This document shows, in pieces, positions 44,031 through 55,020 of a DNA stretch of 64,000 nucleotides. This DNA comes from Melieria omissa (taxonomy: Eukaryota > Arthropoda > Insecta > Diptera > Ulidiidae). The stretch is taken from contig OZ020269.1 of assembly GCA_963971225.1 (NCBI GenBank), positions 11,432,701-11,496,700 of the forward strand, in the 5' to 3' direction. The notes under the pieces are model-generated. The model made no database searches and had not been told where the DNA came from. It saw only the letters and a list, made by a program, of their open reading frames with translations. Made by a program: the position numbers and the translations under genes. Within the stretch, counting starts at the first letter, position 1; each line of letters starts with the position of its first letter.

Positions 44031-44065
44031 TATTCCAGCTCACGGCTGCGCAAATACTTTTTATA
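44031..44065 (-). promoter_or_regulatory. TATA-box core promoter (minus strand)
   Basis: TATAAAA on the minus strand at 44065-44059, about 100 bp above the ATG. A GATAAG-type site (CTGATAAGC, 44188-44196) lies about 125 bp further up. The start site near 44030 is inferred. Confidence 0.5.
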
Positions 44066-44734
44066 GGCAAGCAGCGTTGTTGAAATTTCTACAGAGTTAA
44101 TATTCACTTTGCGTTTAATTGACGGGCCATAAAAATTTAAGCAGTATTCGACGGTGCTTTTTGCCACCGACAGCGAGTTGCTGCCTGATAAGCACAGCCA
44201 GAATTGCTCTACGAACTCTACGTAAACGGCGACGGCAACATGTCCGTTCGGGTGAACACTGGTTGACGATGACTGGTCGCGAAATGCTTTCCTTTGGCCA
44301 TAAATCACACGTTGCCGAGATATCACACTTTCAGCATGCGTTGCCATATTTTATTTTCATTTTTTTTTGCTGTTGTTTATATTCGCGAACAACTGATCCG
44401 CAATCCGAGCTGCGTGCGATAAATTTCAATGCTCAATGCTCCTCTTGTTTCTTTATCTGTTTGTTAACATTCAATGGCGATGTTTGTACGTTTGGCTTTA
44501 GCTGCACATAAATCAATGAATCTGTTGGAACAACACAGAGATTTGCTTCCTGAAAGCATGAAATAGTGAGAGTCCTTTTTTGGTCCTTTTTAGTGATGTG
44601 GTGTGGTTGTGTTGACGATTAGATCAGCCATTGAGCTCAGCCTACAAACTGTATTTGTAGATTAGATTCAGTTTAACACACATGAAACAAAGCATTCACG
44701 CTTACATGGACCTTTTATGTGCAGAACGATACCA
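44066..44734. other. upstream flank of the minus-strand gene
   Basis: Contains the GATAAG-type site noted above and is otherwise plain. The frames at 44030-44347 (-) and 44119-44511 (+) overlap each other in opposite directions and have no domain support. Confidence 0.4.
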
Positions 44735-45415
44735 GTTATTAGTTACAATGCGGGGAACTCCCCAACTTTCATGAAGTGCTCAATATAAAATCATGTAAGA
44801 AAATAGAGGTAACATTTTTTTTTATATTTATTTTATTTGATAGTCATAAAAGTCATGGAAGAGGTCTGCGTACAATACGGGAAACTCCCTAACTCAGCAA
44901 CTGGCAGCGGTTGCTGTCTTGGATCATAAGTTAGAAGGTTCTTGAACGTGCACTAATCGGCCAATCCAACTTTATTTAAGTGCCCATAAGAAATCATGGA
45001 AGAAAATAGAGGTGCAATTTTTTAGAAAATTTTTTTGCTATATTATTTAATTGAACAAAAAGGTCATTGAAGAGGTCAGCTTACAATGCGGTGAAATCCC
45101 TAAGTTAGCTGGTAACGGTTGGTATATTGGATTAAAAGGTTGTTGAATGTGATCGGTAAAAACAACTTTTATTAATATTTCTAATATTTTATTTAGTTGA
45201 ACAAAAAAGGTTATGGAAGAGGTCTGCCTACAATGCGGGGAACTCCCTAAGTTGTCTTGGATCATAAGTTAGAAGGTAGTTGAATGTGATCGGTTAAAAC
45301 AACTTTCATTAAAATAGAGGTGACATTTTTTTAAATATTTCTAATATTTGATTTTATTTGATTTTAAAGAATAGTAAAAGTCATGGAAGATCCTCTTTCG
45401 GAAAACAACTCAATA
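44735..45415. repeat. degenerate tandem repeat, about four units of 150-200 bp
   Basis: Blocks recur in order: TACAATGCGGGGAACTCCCT, then TTGGATCATAAGTTAGAAGG, AAAATAGAGGTRACATTTTTT, and GTCATGGAAGAGGTCTGC. Copies start near 44747, 44872, 45082 and 45230. Non-coding. Confidence 0.75.
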
Positions 45416-46380
45416 AAGTAATAAAAAAATCTTGTAAGTAAAGCCAAATCTTATAAGTAAAGCCATTTTGACTTTGTTAATACGCAAACCAGTTCAAATT
45501 TTCTATTGAAGCCAGGACTAGTCAGAATCTTTCTTTGATCACAGAGTGCATAATCGGCATTTCTAAAGTAACATTGTCTTTGTTTCGTTATAATTTCAAG
45601 AGCTGCTGCGATTACTGGACGATAGGTGCAATTTTGTGGATAAAAGTCCAACGGCAAAGTTTTCACAGATAACCTCAATGAGCTGCTTGATAGCATTAGG
45701 GGCCGATAAGTTTTCTCTTTTATTGTTAGAAAAGTTCGCAGTGCCCGTTCTTGCAATGCTAGCAAAACTTTATAACATTCCATTTGTTTTTTCTGAGTTT
45801 TTTGATATTCTTAGAAATGGGTTGTAAATTTCTTATAATTCCCTTTGATCAAATTATCAAATTGTGCTATTTAAAGTTTAGAGATTACTGTTCCGTTTTG
45901 TATAGTTACTTATCAATTCCCCACAGAGAGCTACAGCTTGTTTTTTCGGGTGTTGTATTGTAATTAAATTATGAGATAACAATCGCTGTTCGGCTGATAA
46001 ATGGCTGGAAAGTAACTAAAAATTGTTGCTGGTGGACTATGAATCATTTGCAAAAGAGATTCTGATGATTCAGTTAACAATTTGTTTACCACTGTTTCAG
46101 TTTTCATTCACAAAAGTAACTGATTTTCATTCACAAAAGTAACTGATTTGGTTGTCGAAATAGTGAGCAATGTATTTGATTTGTGTGGTCAGAAGAATTG
46201 CGTGTTAGACCTTGTCATGAGTTACTATAGGAAAAGAAACAAACTGGGTTTCAGCGCCAAACTGGGTGAATATGATGAGAGACTAATGCATTCTAACAAG
46301 CGACCAGATGAGAGTCAGAGCCATTCTATCGAATTCTATCTAATAAGGAACCAGATGAGAGTTGGAACCTAATTGCATTC
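45416..46380. other. intergenic, nothing recognised
   Basis: A short direct duplication (TTTTCATTCACAAAAGTAAC at about 46100 and about 46124). The frames at 45451-45783 (-) and 46148-46372 (+) have no recognisable features. Confidence 0.4.
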
Positions 46381-47451
46381 TTAACACGTTCGCGGACAGT
46401 AAAAATTTCAGTGAGTTGCAAAAATAGACAGTCAATTTTTGCGGAAACTAGTAGAACTATCTGAAATTTGATTAAGATTATCGTATTTTATTATTTTTAT
46501 TTTATTTATTTTTTTACATATTGAATGATTTAGCATTCAACCGGAGTAACCGGTACGTGACGTGAGGAGGTTTAGGTTTAGCATGTTAAGGGAAGGCTCC
46601 CCTGGATTTGGGCAAAAATAAGGCAAAGTTTGTAATTTTTTTGTGGGATAATGAAAAGGCGTACAAACTTCCGGTTTTGACTATTAAATTCGTCTATTAT
46701 TTAGGAGTTTAAAAAGTTAAAAAACTTGATGAAATTCAAAATGGCGGCTACAAAATGGCGATTTCCGTAGGCCTCTGCGCGCCAAACATCGCTCGAGAAC
46801 TGTAATCCTGCAGCCTCTTGTAGTGGACTGAAATCAAAAAGCATTGTCATTACTTAAAGATAACAAAATTGTCTGTGCATTGAACCAGACTCAAAAAATT
46901 GAAACGAAAAATTTTTGCACAATGAATATTTGAAGAAAAAAGTTAAATTTTTTGCACCTTTTTTTAATTTCAACCACATTTAAAAATTAAAAATAAATAA
47001 CTATTTATGCAAATTGTAGGTTCAAGGCATACAGAAAATCAAATACATTCGAGCAGTTTTTAGATGAAGAAAATCGGATCATTAGATCAAGTCCGGTGAT
47101 TTCAGTTAGATTGGAAAAAATGGTTTCGAGATAAACGCGTTTGAAGCAAATTAGAGCAGTGGAGCGTCCCGTAGCGCGCGTGAGACAGGTGTGTTCTCCC
47201 ATGAAAATACGCGTCGTATCAAAAAATCCTTTTACACACATATTCTACATATATGTAGCCCTCGTTTTATGCAAAAAAAAAAAACCATTTTTCGGTCCAA
47301 ATCCAGGGGAGCCTTCCCTTAATTACAAAAATTTCCGTTTATTTAAAATTTAACCAATAAAAATTGGCTTTAAAATTTGAATGCTATAGCATTCACGTCA
47401 TTTTGCATCACTATGAAAATGACTGCTATATCACGTCCGCGAACGTGTTAA
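46381..47451. mobile_element. TTAA-bounded element (outer), piggyBac type
   Basis: Ends are TTAACACGTTCGCGGAC (46381-46397) and its inverse (47435-47451). At 1,071 bp it is without coding capacity. A second TTAA-bounded element sits inside it at 46586-47322. Confidence 0.75.
46586..47322. mobile_element. nested TTAA-bounded element (inner)
   Basis: Perfect inverted ends of 26 bp (TTAAGGGAAGGCTCCCCTGG at 46586; inverse ending at 47322). It is bounded by TTAA and lies wholly within the outer element. It starts GGG rather than the CCC usual for piggyBac, so it may be a different TTAA-target family. No ORF of note. Confidence 0.8.
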
Positions 47452-49671
47452 AAAGGACAAAATGAAATCGATGATTGATGCTCTAAAGGATCACAGTGCA
47501 ATTGGCAGCTACGCAAGAAGTTTGGGTTTGCTTTTTAATGACTTCTATTTTTGTATAAAATTCTATGGACGAAAAAGAAGAAGACGACACCATTTCTATG
47601 CACTTCTTTTGCATTATTTAGAAAAAGAAACTATATTATAGTAAAGTAAAACTGCGTTTTTAGTTTTTCTCCCTGACTTTTTTAAAGGGACTTTGAAATT
47701 TCAAGGACATGTTTATTTCAAAAAATTATTTTAAAAATTAAGCGCATTGTGAAATAATAACAAATTGACACCCATCAAAGAGAAAAATCCTTAGCATTTA
47801 AGAAAATTTTATGATTTGGTGCAAAGAGACGAAGAGTTATTGAAAATGTCCTTTTAAAACTTTATCCTTGAATATCCTTGGAAATTTCCAATATTAAAAA
47901 AAAAATATATCTTGAGGACTGAATTTGAATTGAATTTCGTCGTTCTAACTTTATTAGTTTAAGATATAACAAATTTAATATTTGTCTCTATAGAATATGG
48001 ATAGTTTCAATATCATTAGGGATGCTGCTAATCATGTTCTTAAGACCGCATATCTTGTGAGGGAAAAGTTTTCAACAGCTTCTCAATTTCTATTGCTTAT
48101 ATGTTAACATATTTCAGTCTTAACCATTAAACATCAACCGCTGTATAAGCCATCGTACGCCTGAAGAGACCATATGGATTAAATTGTTACCAACATATCA
48201 AAAGTTATATCACTTCAGTCGTCAATTGTTTCAGGGCAGCTTGGAAAGTCTCTAAACACCGAAATTGCATTCATAATAAACGTAAATACGATTTTATTAT
48301 GCAAATGTTGACAGTAATTATGAGCGTCGGTGTTGAAGTTATGCAGCGTAACCAAAAGGGTGTCCGAAGCTCAAAATAGTTTGTATTTTATGTCCAAAGC
48401 ATTGTGAACAATTTGCGTTGAGTCTTAAAAGAAAAAAGATATTTGCTTTAATTTATAAAAAGAAGCTAAAATTTGTGTAAATTCTTGGATCACCTCAAGA
48501 GACGAGAAAGTGTTCCAATGCGGAATCCTTTTTCTTTCTGAAAGATGAGAGACAAATTTTAGCTAATGATAGACAATACTTTAAATAAAATACTTTGCAT
48601 CAATTTCTCTAAATAAAGCTTCAAAGTTACAAAGGAAAACCCTTACAAATTTTTTGGACCCACAGTATTTGTGCTGTGTCAGCCGCAATGGAAATTCTAG
48701 TTTTTCGCTGATCTTGGAAACGCCAAGTTAACACATTCTCTCGTTAAAGCAATGATCCAGCTTCAGATTCCAATAGGCCAATTCATTATGGCACCTCTAT
48801 TGCCCTCAGCTGATCATATAGAACGCTTTTTATTCTCACATTAGGTGCAGCAAGAAATAAACAGCTACAATTACATAGAAGCTGGTTCATCGGTACACAA
48901 GCTAGAGAATTAGTTATGGGTTCGAATTCCAAAGAAAACAGTAAAGAAAAAAGAAAAATATGCATTCGGCTCAAGTTGTGTTCTAGTTGGAACTTGCAAA
49001 CAACTAAACTAAACAAAGGAATTAATTATGAAAAATTCTCAGTTAGTCGTTTAAAATCGCTTTGATTCGAGATTCGAAAAGTCACACACCTTTATGGGAA
49101 TTGCTGCTACTTTAGTTTACCTTTGAAGCCGTCGTACCACTTACCAGCAGGTACCAGTTATTGGTAGTGTAGTGTGAATCACTTTTGCGTCTAGCAACAA
49201 TCGATTGCTGGGTTCAACAAAGTTACCCCGATAAGACGTACGCCCGTTCGTCTAAGTAAACATGGACACAAACCCATATCGTTAACAGCAACAGGTGTCG
49301 CTGCTTACAGTGGAGGCTTCACTCATTGAAAACTCGAATTCTTATCGGTTAATGAGTAAGTAATTGAGTGGATTTTTGGCATGAAGAGTAAAAAGTGAGG
49401 CGTCACATGTGCTGAGAGTGTGAGCTACAAGCTTTGGTGTTATCAGTAAAGTGTTTTTGTGTGCGTAGATTATGAAAATATTTACCACCAAATGCTGTAA
49501 TCAGCTGTAATCAATGCGCTATGCCAATGTGGATGAACTACACAAAATTATTGACTGACTAATTGTTATTTTTTTGTTTGCAATACCTGAAGATTTGCGT
49601 ACACTTTGGAATCGATCTATATACGCTTTGAAAAGTTGTAATCGATCATTAACCCAATGACAAAATGTTTA
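47452..49671. other. intergenic, nothing firm
   Basis: AT-rich. A B-box-like GGGTTCGAATTCC at 48918-48930 lacks a convincing A box. No gene supported. Confidence 0.4.
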
Positions 49672-50499
49672 CTAACACTAGGAAGACCATTGCAGTCAAT
49701 TTGACGGTTATTCAATTTTTAAATACATAGCTGTATTTTCTTTAGTATTTATATTTTTATTTTTATTTTTTATTTTATTTTTATTATTTTGGATTTTTGT
49801 CTTTTCTTTTCTTTTTTATTTTATTTAATTTTTAAATTTTTTTAGTGAACAATTTTATATATTTTTAAATTAATTTTTTTAATTAAATTTTTGTTTTAGT
49901 TTTTTTTACTGTTTTATTTCATTTAATTTGTAAAATTTTTTTTAGTGAAAAATTTAATATATTTCTAAATTTGTTTAGTGAAAATGTTCAACTGTTCCAT
50001 ACAGTTCATCAACTTTAGCTTTTGTGGCTTTTACTTTTTTATTTTGTTTTATTTTTTTTGTTTTTTTTTCCTTTTTTATTTTATTTAATTTAAAAAATTT
50101 TTTTTTGTGATATTTTTTAATATTTTCAATATTTTTTTTTTTGGATTATTTGATTTTTTTTTTACTTTTTTATTTTATATAATTTTTAATTTTTTGTAGT
50201 GATAAGTTTTATTTTTTTTAATGTTTATTTTTTTGGGGGGATTTTTGTTTTTTTAATTTTCCATTTTATTTAATTTTTTAATTTTTTTTTAGTGATATAT
50301 AATTTTTTTTGATTTTGTGACTGTTTTTACTTATTTATTTTGTTTATTTTTAAACTTTTTTTCTAGTAAACAATTTTATATATTAAAATTTATTTTAGGA
50401 AAATTTTTGTGAAAATTCGATGTGTACTTTTCAAGGCATCAGCGGATATGATTTGTAGTCTTTGTAGGTATGGAAAAGTTGCGGTCTTCCTAGTGTTAA
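49672..50499. mobile_element. TTAA-type element with T-rich interior
   Basis: Left end CTAACACTAGGAAGACC (49672-49688; first base of TTAA mutated) is the inverse of GGTCTTCCTAGTGTTAA (50483-50499). The interior from about 49735 to 50390 is extremely T-rich on the plus strand, with loose repeats of TTTTATTTTATTTAATTTTT and TTTTTTAGTGA. The ends resemble piggyBac-type termini. Non-autonomous. Confidence 0.7.
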
Positions 50500-50874
50500 C
50501 GTAACGTATTACGTGTTGTTTTTCAGCATTTTGAGCATTCAATCTTACAGAAAAAATTTCTTGTATCTGTGTTTGGTCGTAAACTTTTCAAACCACTCTC
50601 TCTCTCTCTATCTTTGTCTCTTGATATCAAATGAAAGAGAGAAATGTTCGTCTTCTAAGAAAATTTTTGTTGGCCCTTCTGAACAAAAATATGTCAGTAA
50701 TGTCCTTTCAGTAATGTCTTTTTACTATACTAGACTATACTTCACAGGATCATTTCTGTAGTCAGTCTTCATTTACTTTCTTTGCAAATTGATAGTAATG
50801 TCTTTTTGTAATATCTTTGAACAGTAAAACAAATTTTCTTAAAACAAAAACGAGTGTGCTTATGACCACACGAC
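50500..50874. repeat. dispersed segment, left copy
   Basis: ATATCAAATGAAAGAGA (about 50622) to CTGAACAAAAATATGTCAGT (about 50682-50701) is a direct copy of the segment at 53228-53311 on the other side of the nested hAT region. Confidence 0.6.
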
Positions 50875-51729
50875 TGAAGTGAAACTTCTTTCGCTCCATC
50901 TGTATGTATATATTAGGGATCGCAATTTTTTGCCATTTTGCGATCCCGGGATTTTCGGGATTGAAAAGTCAAATCCCGGGATCCCGAGATTTAATCCCGG
51001 GATTCAAATAACAAATTTTTTAAATAAAACAATTTTACCAAATTGCATAAATACTTGTTTATAATATCTGTGGTCAAAAGCACTAACCGCTTAAGTCGAC
51101 TTAAGAAGAAATTGAGTTATGGATGCCACCACGTTCCCTTGACTGTGCTCTACGTTTGTGTAAAATCGGGGAGCTTCTAACTTTAAAATAAAAAAAGTTA
51201 TTAATAAAAACCTATTCGCATTCCCATAGCGAACATACTACGCGCTAAAACTTTAAAGCGAGATTACTCGGAACAGCAATTTACGACTTAGGCGGTTATT
51301 GCTTTTGACCACAGATATATTTACCATAAAAATGGACACAGTTTAATCACATTTGGGGTAGTTTTAAGATTTTTTATCTTGAATTTAATCACATTGTAAG
51401 GCGGAAAGGGAGGCAGTCGGTGTTGAGTCGTCGAAGTGGTTGGTTGTGCGCGGCACATCACCAAAATCCAGTTGTCATTTACAATCAGTTGTCAATTACA
51501 TTCAAAATTGTCAGTTTAAATTTAAATCAAATAAATAAACATAGTCATCCTTGACAACATTTTGTTTAACTTAAAAGTTTTTCATTTGACATTTAACTTC
51601 AGTTTGATAACATTTTGTTTTATCCAAAAATGACACTTAAACATAACTTATTGCTTTGCATCAAATGTATCATAAAGTACATATATACGCATATTTGATA
51701 AAAAAAATAAAATAGTTAATTTGTTAGTA

Positions 51730-52241
51730 TTGGGTGTACAAGTAGAAAACCGCCGTTTTTTTTTCATAATTTGAGGCTTTATTCGTAGAATCCGCGAGTT
51801 CTTGTTGCGTCTGACAAGAATCTTCATCCAACAGAGTCTCCAAAGCTGCATCTTCAAACTTTTTCACGGGACCCGGCCGATCCTTGTCTTTCACGTCGTA
51901 ATCACCATTTTTGAATTTCACGAACCATTCTCGACACGTTCTTTCACTGATACACGACTCACTATAAGTTGCTACAATCATTCGACGCTCTTCAGCTGCA
52001 GATTTTTTCGAATGAAACGCGAAAAGCAAAATCTCCCGCAAATGACGCTTATTCGGTTCAAATTTCGACATCTTCACGCACCAACAAAAAATGGACAATA
52101 AGAATAAACAAGCGAGATGATGTGGAGTTGTTAACCGATATCTTAGCTTGCCATGTGATGTTTCTGATCGGAATTCTCTCACCGATTTCCAAAGGTGGCA
52201 CCACCCAGTGGAAAACGGCGGTTTTCTACTTGTACACCTGA
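51730..52241 (-). mobile_element. deleted mariner inserted in the hAT element
   Basis: Terminal inverted repeats (GGTGTACAAGTAGAAAACCG near 51733; inverse ending TGTACACCTGA at 52241) flanked by TA at 51728-51729 and 52242-52243. At 512 bp it retains the transposase N-terminus only. The ends share CAGGTGTACAA and GCCGTTTT with the element at 8900, so the two belong to one lineage with different internal deletions. Confidence 0.85.
51790..52071 (-). pseudogene. mariner transposase N-terminal fragment
   Basis: From ATG 52069-52071: MSKFEPNKRHLREILLFAFH, then SERTCREWFVKFKNGDYDVK and PGPVKKFEDAALETLLDEDS, CQTQQELA. This is the bipartite helix-turn-helix DNA-binding region. It stops at about residue 95, where the frame runs into the 3' terminal repeat; the whole catalytic domain is deleted. 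The product, if made, could still bind the element's ends, but this is speculation. Confidence 0.85.
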
Positions 52242-52278
52242 TACTTTTAGTTTTACTTCGATTATTTCGATAAAAAAG

Positions 52279-52432
52279 TTAAGCGTTGTGATTAACTAAA
52301 AACTGAGATCTTAAAAATACTAAGGCATTAATTGTTTTGCCCTCTAATCTAGAGCGAAATTTATTGCAAATAAACCGTGCTGAAGAGAAACATTCTTCAG
52401 ATTCAATACTTGTTGGTTGAATGCTTAGTAAA
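52279..52432 (-). pseudogene. hAT transposase C-terminal fragment
   Basis: Reading the minus strand in one frame to a natural stop at 52279-52281: IQPTSIESEECFSSARFICN, then RSRLEGKTINALVFLRSQFL. This is the conserved hAT C-terminal dimerisation block (P-x-S-x-x-S-E-x-x-F-S-x-A...R..L). It is too short for standard ORF calling. The rest of the transposase is absent or unreadable. Confidence 0.8.
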
Positions 52433-52784
52433 TAATTATAAGCCTTTTGCAAAAGACGCCCTCTATCCCCTCCCTCCTCCGTCAGATAAGGAATTGGGTT
52501 TTTGTGCTTTTAAATTTATTTCATTTGAACTTTGAAGCATCTTTTGCAATCCCGAAAATCCCGGGATTGAAAGATTTGAATCCCGGGATTTTCGGGAATG
52601 GAAAAAGTCCGGGATCCCGGGATCCCGGGATTGCGATGCCTAGTATATATATATATGTGTGTGTACAATATATACATATATGTACATATACATATATTAA
52701 TTTTCTACAAATATTTAAACTTATTTTATATTCTCATTGGTAAATTAATATTTTTGCATAGATCTTTTATTTTCGTAAAGAAAA

Positions 52785-53190
52785 GAAAGTGTGCGCGCGC
52801 ACTGCTCTCTCTTGCTCCTACACTGTGATACAGACAATAGGCCTGCAGTGTGCTATGAGAGGAAGAGAGAAAGAAAATGTGCGCGCGCACTGCTGTCTCT
52901 TGCTTATATCCCCACTCAACTCCCGTTCGCCTCGCCCGATCACACTTTTTGTAACGCTTACGTCACGCGTTCGCCAGCTTACTCCCCAGGTCAAGCAAAC
53001 CACTCAACTCCCGTTCGTCTCGCCCGATCACACTTTTCGTAACGCGTTCGCCAGCTTACTCCCCATGCCAAGCGTGCGTAAACTTTTCGTAACGCGTTCG
53101 CCAGCTTACTCCCCATGCCAAGCGTGCGTAAACTTTTTGTAACGCTTACGTAACGCGTTTGCCAGCTTACTCCCCATGCCAAGCGTGCGT
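52785..53190. repeat. nested tandem repeats with CG-rich units
   Basis: GTGCGCGCGCACTGCT is duplicated about 89 bp apart (near 52789 and 52879). CCACTCAACTCCCGTTCG is duplicated at about 52912 and 53000. GCCAGCTTACTCCCC recurs at 52973, 53050, 53100 and 53161, and CATGCCAAGCGTGCGTAAA three times. The array is unusually rich in CG and ACGCGTT for this AT-rich window and abuts the right inverted end at 53191. Confidence 0.85.
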
Positions 53191-53227
53191 AAAGAAGTTT
53201 CACTTCAAAAATGTTTCGTATATTAGT

Positions 53228-53311
53228 TTAATATCAAATGAAAGAGAAAATTGTTTACCTTTTGAATAAGTTTTGTATTTTGAACTTTCTGAACAAAAAT
53301 ATGTCAGTAGC
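53228..53311. repeat. dispersed segment, right copy
   Basis: Direct copy of about 50622-50701 (ATATCAAATGAAAGAGA ... CTGAACAAAAATATGTCAGT). Confidence 0.6.
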
Positions 53312-54777
53312 AACCTTTTAAAAATGTGTTCTTGTTGCACGTTTTGGATCTCAGTCTGCATCTTTGAAATGCATTCTTCTTACTTTGTTGGTTCAGAGCA
53401 AAATAATTTACTAAACTTATTTCAGAACAGAACAGACATTCAAGCTCGAATAAGGATTCCTGAAGGGTGTTCGATTGTTGTAAAACAACCATGAAGAGGT
53501 AAGCTGCGACTTTGCTGGAAGAATCAAGTAGAGAAGAGTTTTAATATTTCCTCATTATTTTAGTGCATGCCATAGGCGCCCAGAAGGACGATTTATTGCA
53601 AAGCTTGTACGGTTTTCGGTTCCTAGAATAAGTTTCCTGTATCTATAGAATGTCGTCGACTTATAACAACAACCAAAGCCTAAGTATTCAAACCATTTTC
53701 AAAATCTGACCCAACTTTTGCAATTGATTCGTATAGTTTGATTAGTTTTAATTTACGGAAGTCATAAGCAAATGGAAGTTATTTGAATGATTTAATATGT
53801 TTTAATAAAAATATTAATTCACAGCTAAATCTTCTTGACATACTTATAGGGTTTTTAATTTTATTTACTTATTTTCCAGATCCTAAGATTTGCTTATTAA
53901 AAAACTAAAAATAACATAAATAAAATAAATAAAATTAGAAATTAAATTAAAAATTGTTTTCTAGATTTACTTAAAAAAATCCTCTCCTCTACAAACACGT
54001 GACATTTCCCAAGACCCAAAATACCACTGCACCCTATAAGCAATACGTTTCATAAACTCTACAATAGCTTTTCGATTAACCATATTCGCCTGATAACGTT
54101 GGCTTGAGCCAATTGTTGCTAACATGAATTTGACAGCAGAAGTGAGGGTTGAGAAAATTTGCCTCGTATTTTGGGACATTTAATACAATCAAATCATTCA
54201 ATCAGACATTTTATTTCATTCATTTCATTCATATACACCGGCATTTATATATTTTTGTAGATATTTATGTGAATCAGCAGGAAGAGCCCAGCAATCAATT
54301 TAACGCTTCGATGAAATGTTTCCCTTTTGTTTTGTTCTCTACTTCGACTGATAATCGAGCTTGTTATCAAATATCCGGCATTAGGTTTCATGTGCTAATA
54401 CCTTCAGGTGAGTGTTGGCCATAATAAAGCAATTAAGCACTCAAATACAACCACGAAATGCCCTACGCACGTAGTAGAAAAATTCTACGAAAGCGTAATC
54501 GCAAGTTGTCAATTTATAGGGTTTGCATTTAGGTCATCAAAATATTGATGCATTCAATTACTGAAGTGGTTTGTAAGCTATGGTCGAAACGGAAATGTGT
54601 TTCATTCATAAAACTTTTGTCTTTGGGAAAATTGGATTGTTGTTGCTTCTGTATCGTCCTTTCCGAGAGGAGATCCGAGGGCCTGCATTTTATAGAGTTT
54701 GTAGTTTACATCGGTGTTGTTCTTTAGCTTCTGTAGTTCATTTGTTGAAGGCTGATTTGTTGTTGCTGAAGATAGAA
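53312..54777. other. intergenic, nothing recognised
   Basis: AT-rich; AATAAA/AAATTA runs at 53900-53955. No gene supported. Confidence 0.4.
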
Positions 54778-55020
54778 GACAGCCACCGTAGCTCAGCTGG
54801 CTGGTGCGTTGGGCCGCGTGTCAAGTCTCCGCGAGTTCAATACTCCGTTTCCGTTAACACTGAAAAAAAAGAAAAACAACAATTTTTCTTTTGGCGGCTG
54901 TCCTCTCAGCAGGAAATGGCAAACCTCTGAGAGTAAAATTGTCTATGAAAAAGCTCCCAACTCGCCGTTCGGAATCGGCATACAACTGTAGGTCCCTTCC
55001 AAGAAGAAGAAGACGAGAAG
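54778..55020 (+). mobile_element. tRNA-derived SINE, copy B
   Basis: A box TAGCTCAGCTGG (54789-54800) and B box GAGTTCAATACTC (54833-54845) at tRNA spacing, followed by a body matching the copy at 12416-12650 and an AAGAAGAAGAAG tail (about 55001-55013). The head matches with only a few changes. This copy lies between the hAT complex and the fourth host gene. Confidence 0.85.

Larger units (their letters stand above)
50914..52642 (-). mobile_element. hAT-like element with 8-bp target duplication
   Basis: Ends TAGGGATCGCAA (50914-50925) and TTGCGATGCCTA (52631-52642) are inverted with one mismatch. Both sides have the 8-bp duplication GTATATAT (50906-50913 and 52643-52650), although this sits in TA-rich DNA. 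Subterminal regions are full of ATCCCGGGAT palindromes on both sides, probable transposase sites. Only the C-terminal coding part survives, and a deleted mariner is inserted at 51730-52241. Confidence 0.8.
50875..53207. mobile_element. composite element with 17-bp inverted ends
   Basis: TGAAGTGAAACTTCTTT at 50875-50891 is perfectly inverted at 53191-53207. Between them lie the hAT relic (50914-52642) and a subterminal tandem array (52785-53190). Its own sequence is therefore only about 600 bp, a non-autonomous element of unknown class that received a hAT insertion. Confidence 0.6.

Noticed and set aside
44030..44511. Opposing 105-aa (-) and 130-aa (+) frames upstream of the minus-strand gene
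   Set aside because: They overlap each other and the promoter; no family features.
48900..48935. B-box-like GGGTTCGAATTCC (also the inverse at 38946-38957) as another SINE
   Set aside because: No A box at the right distance in either place.
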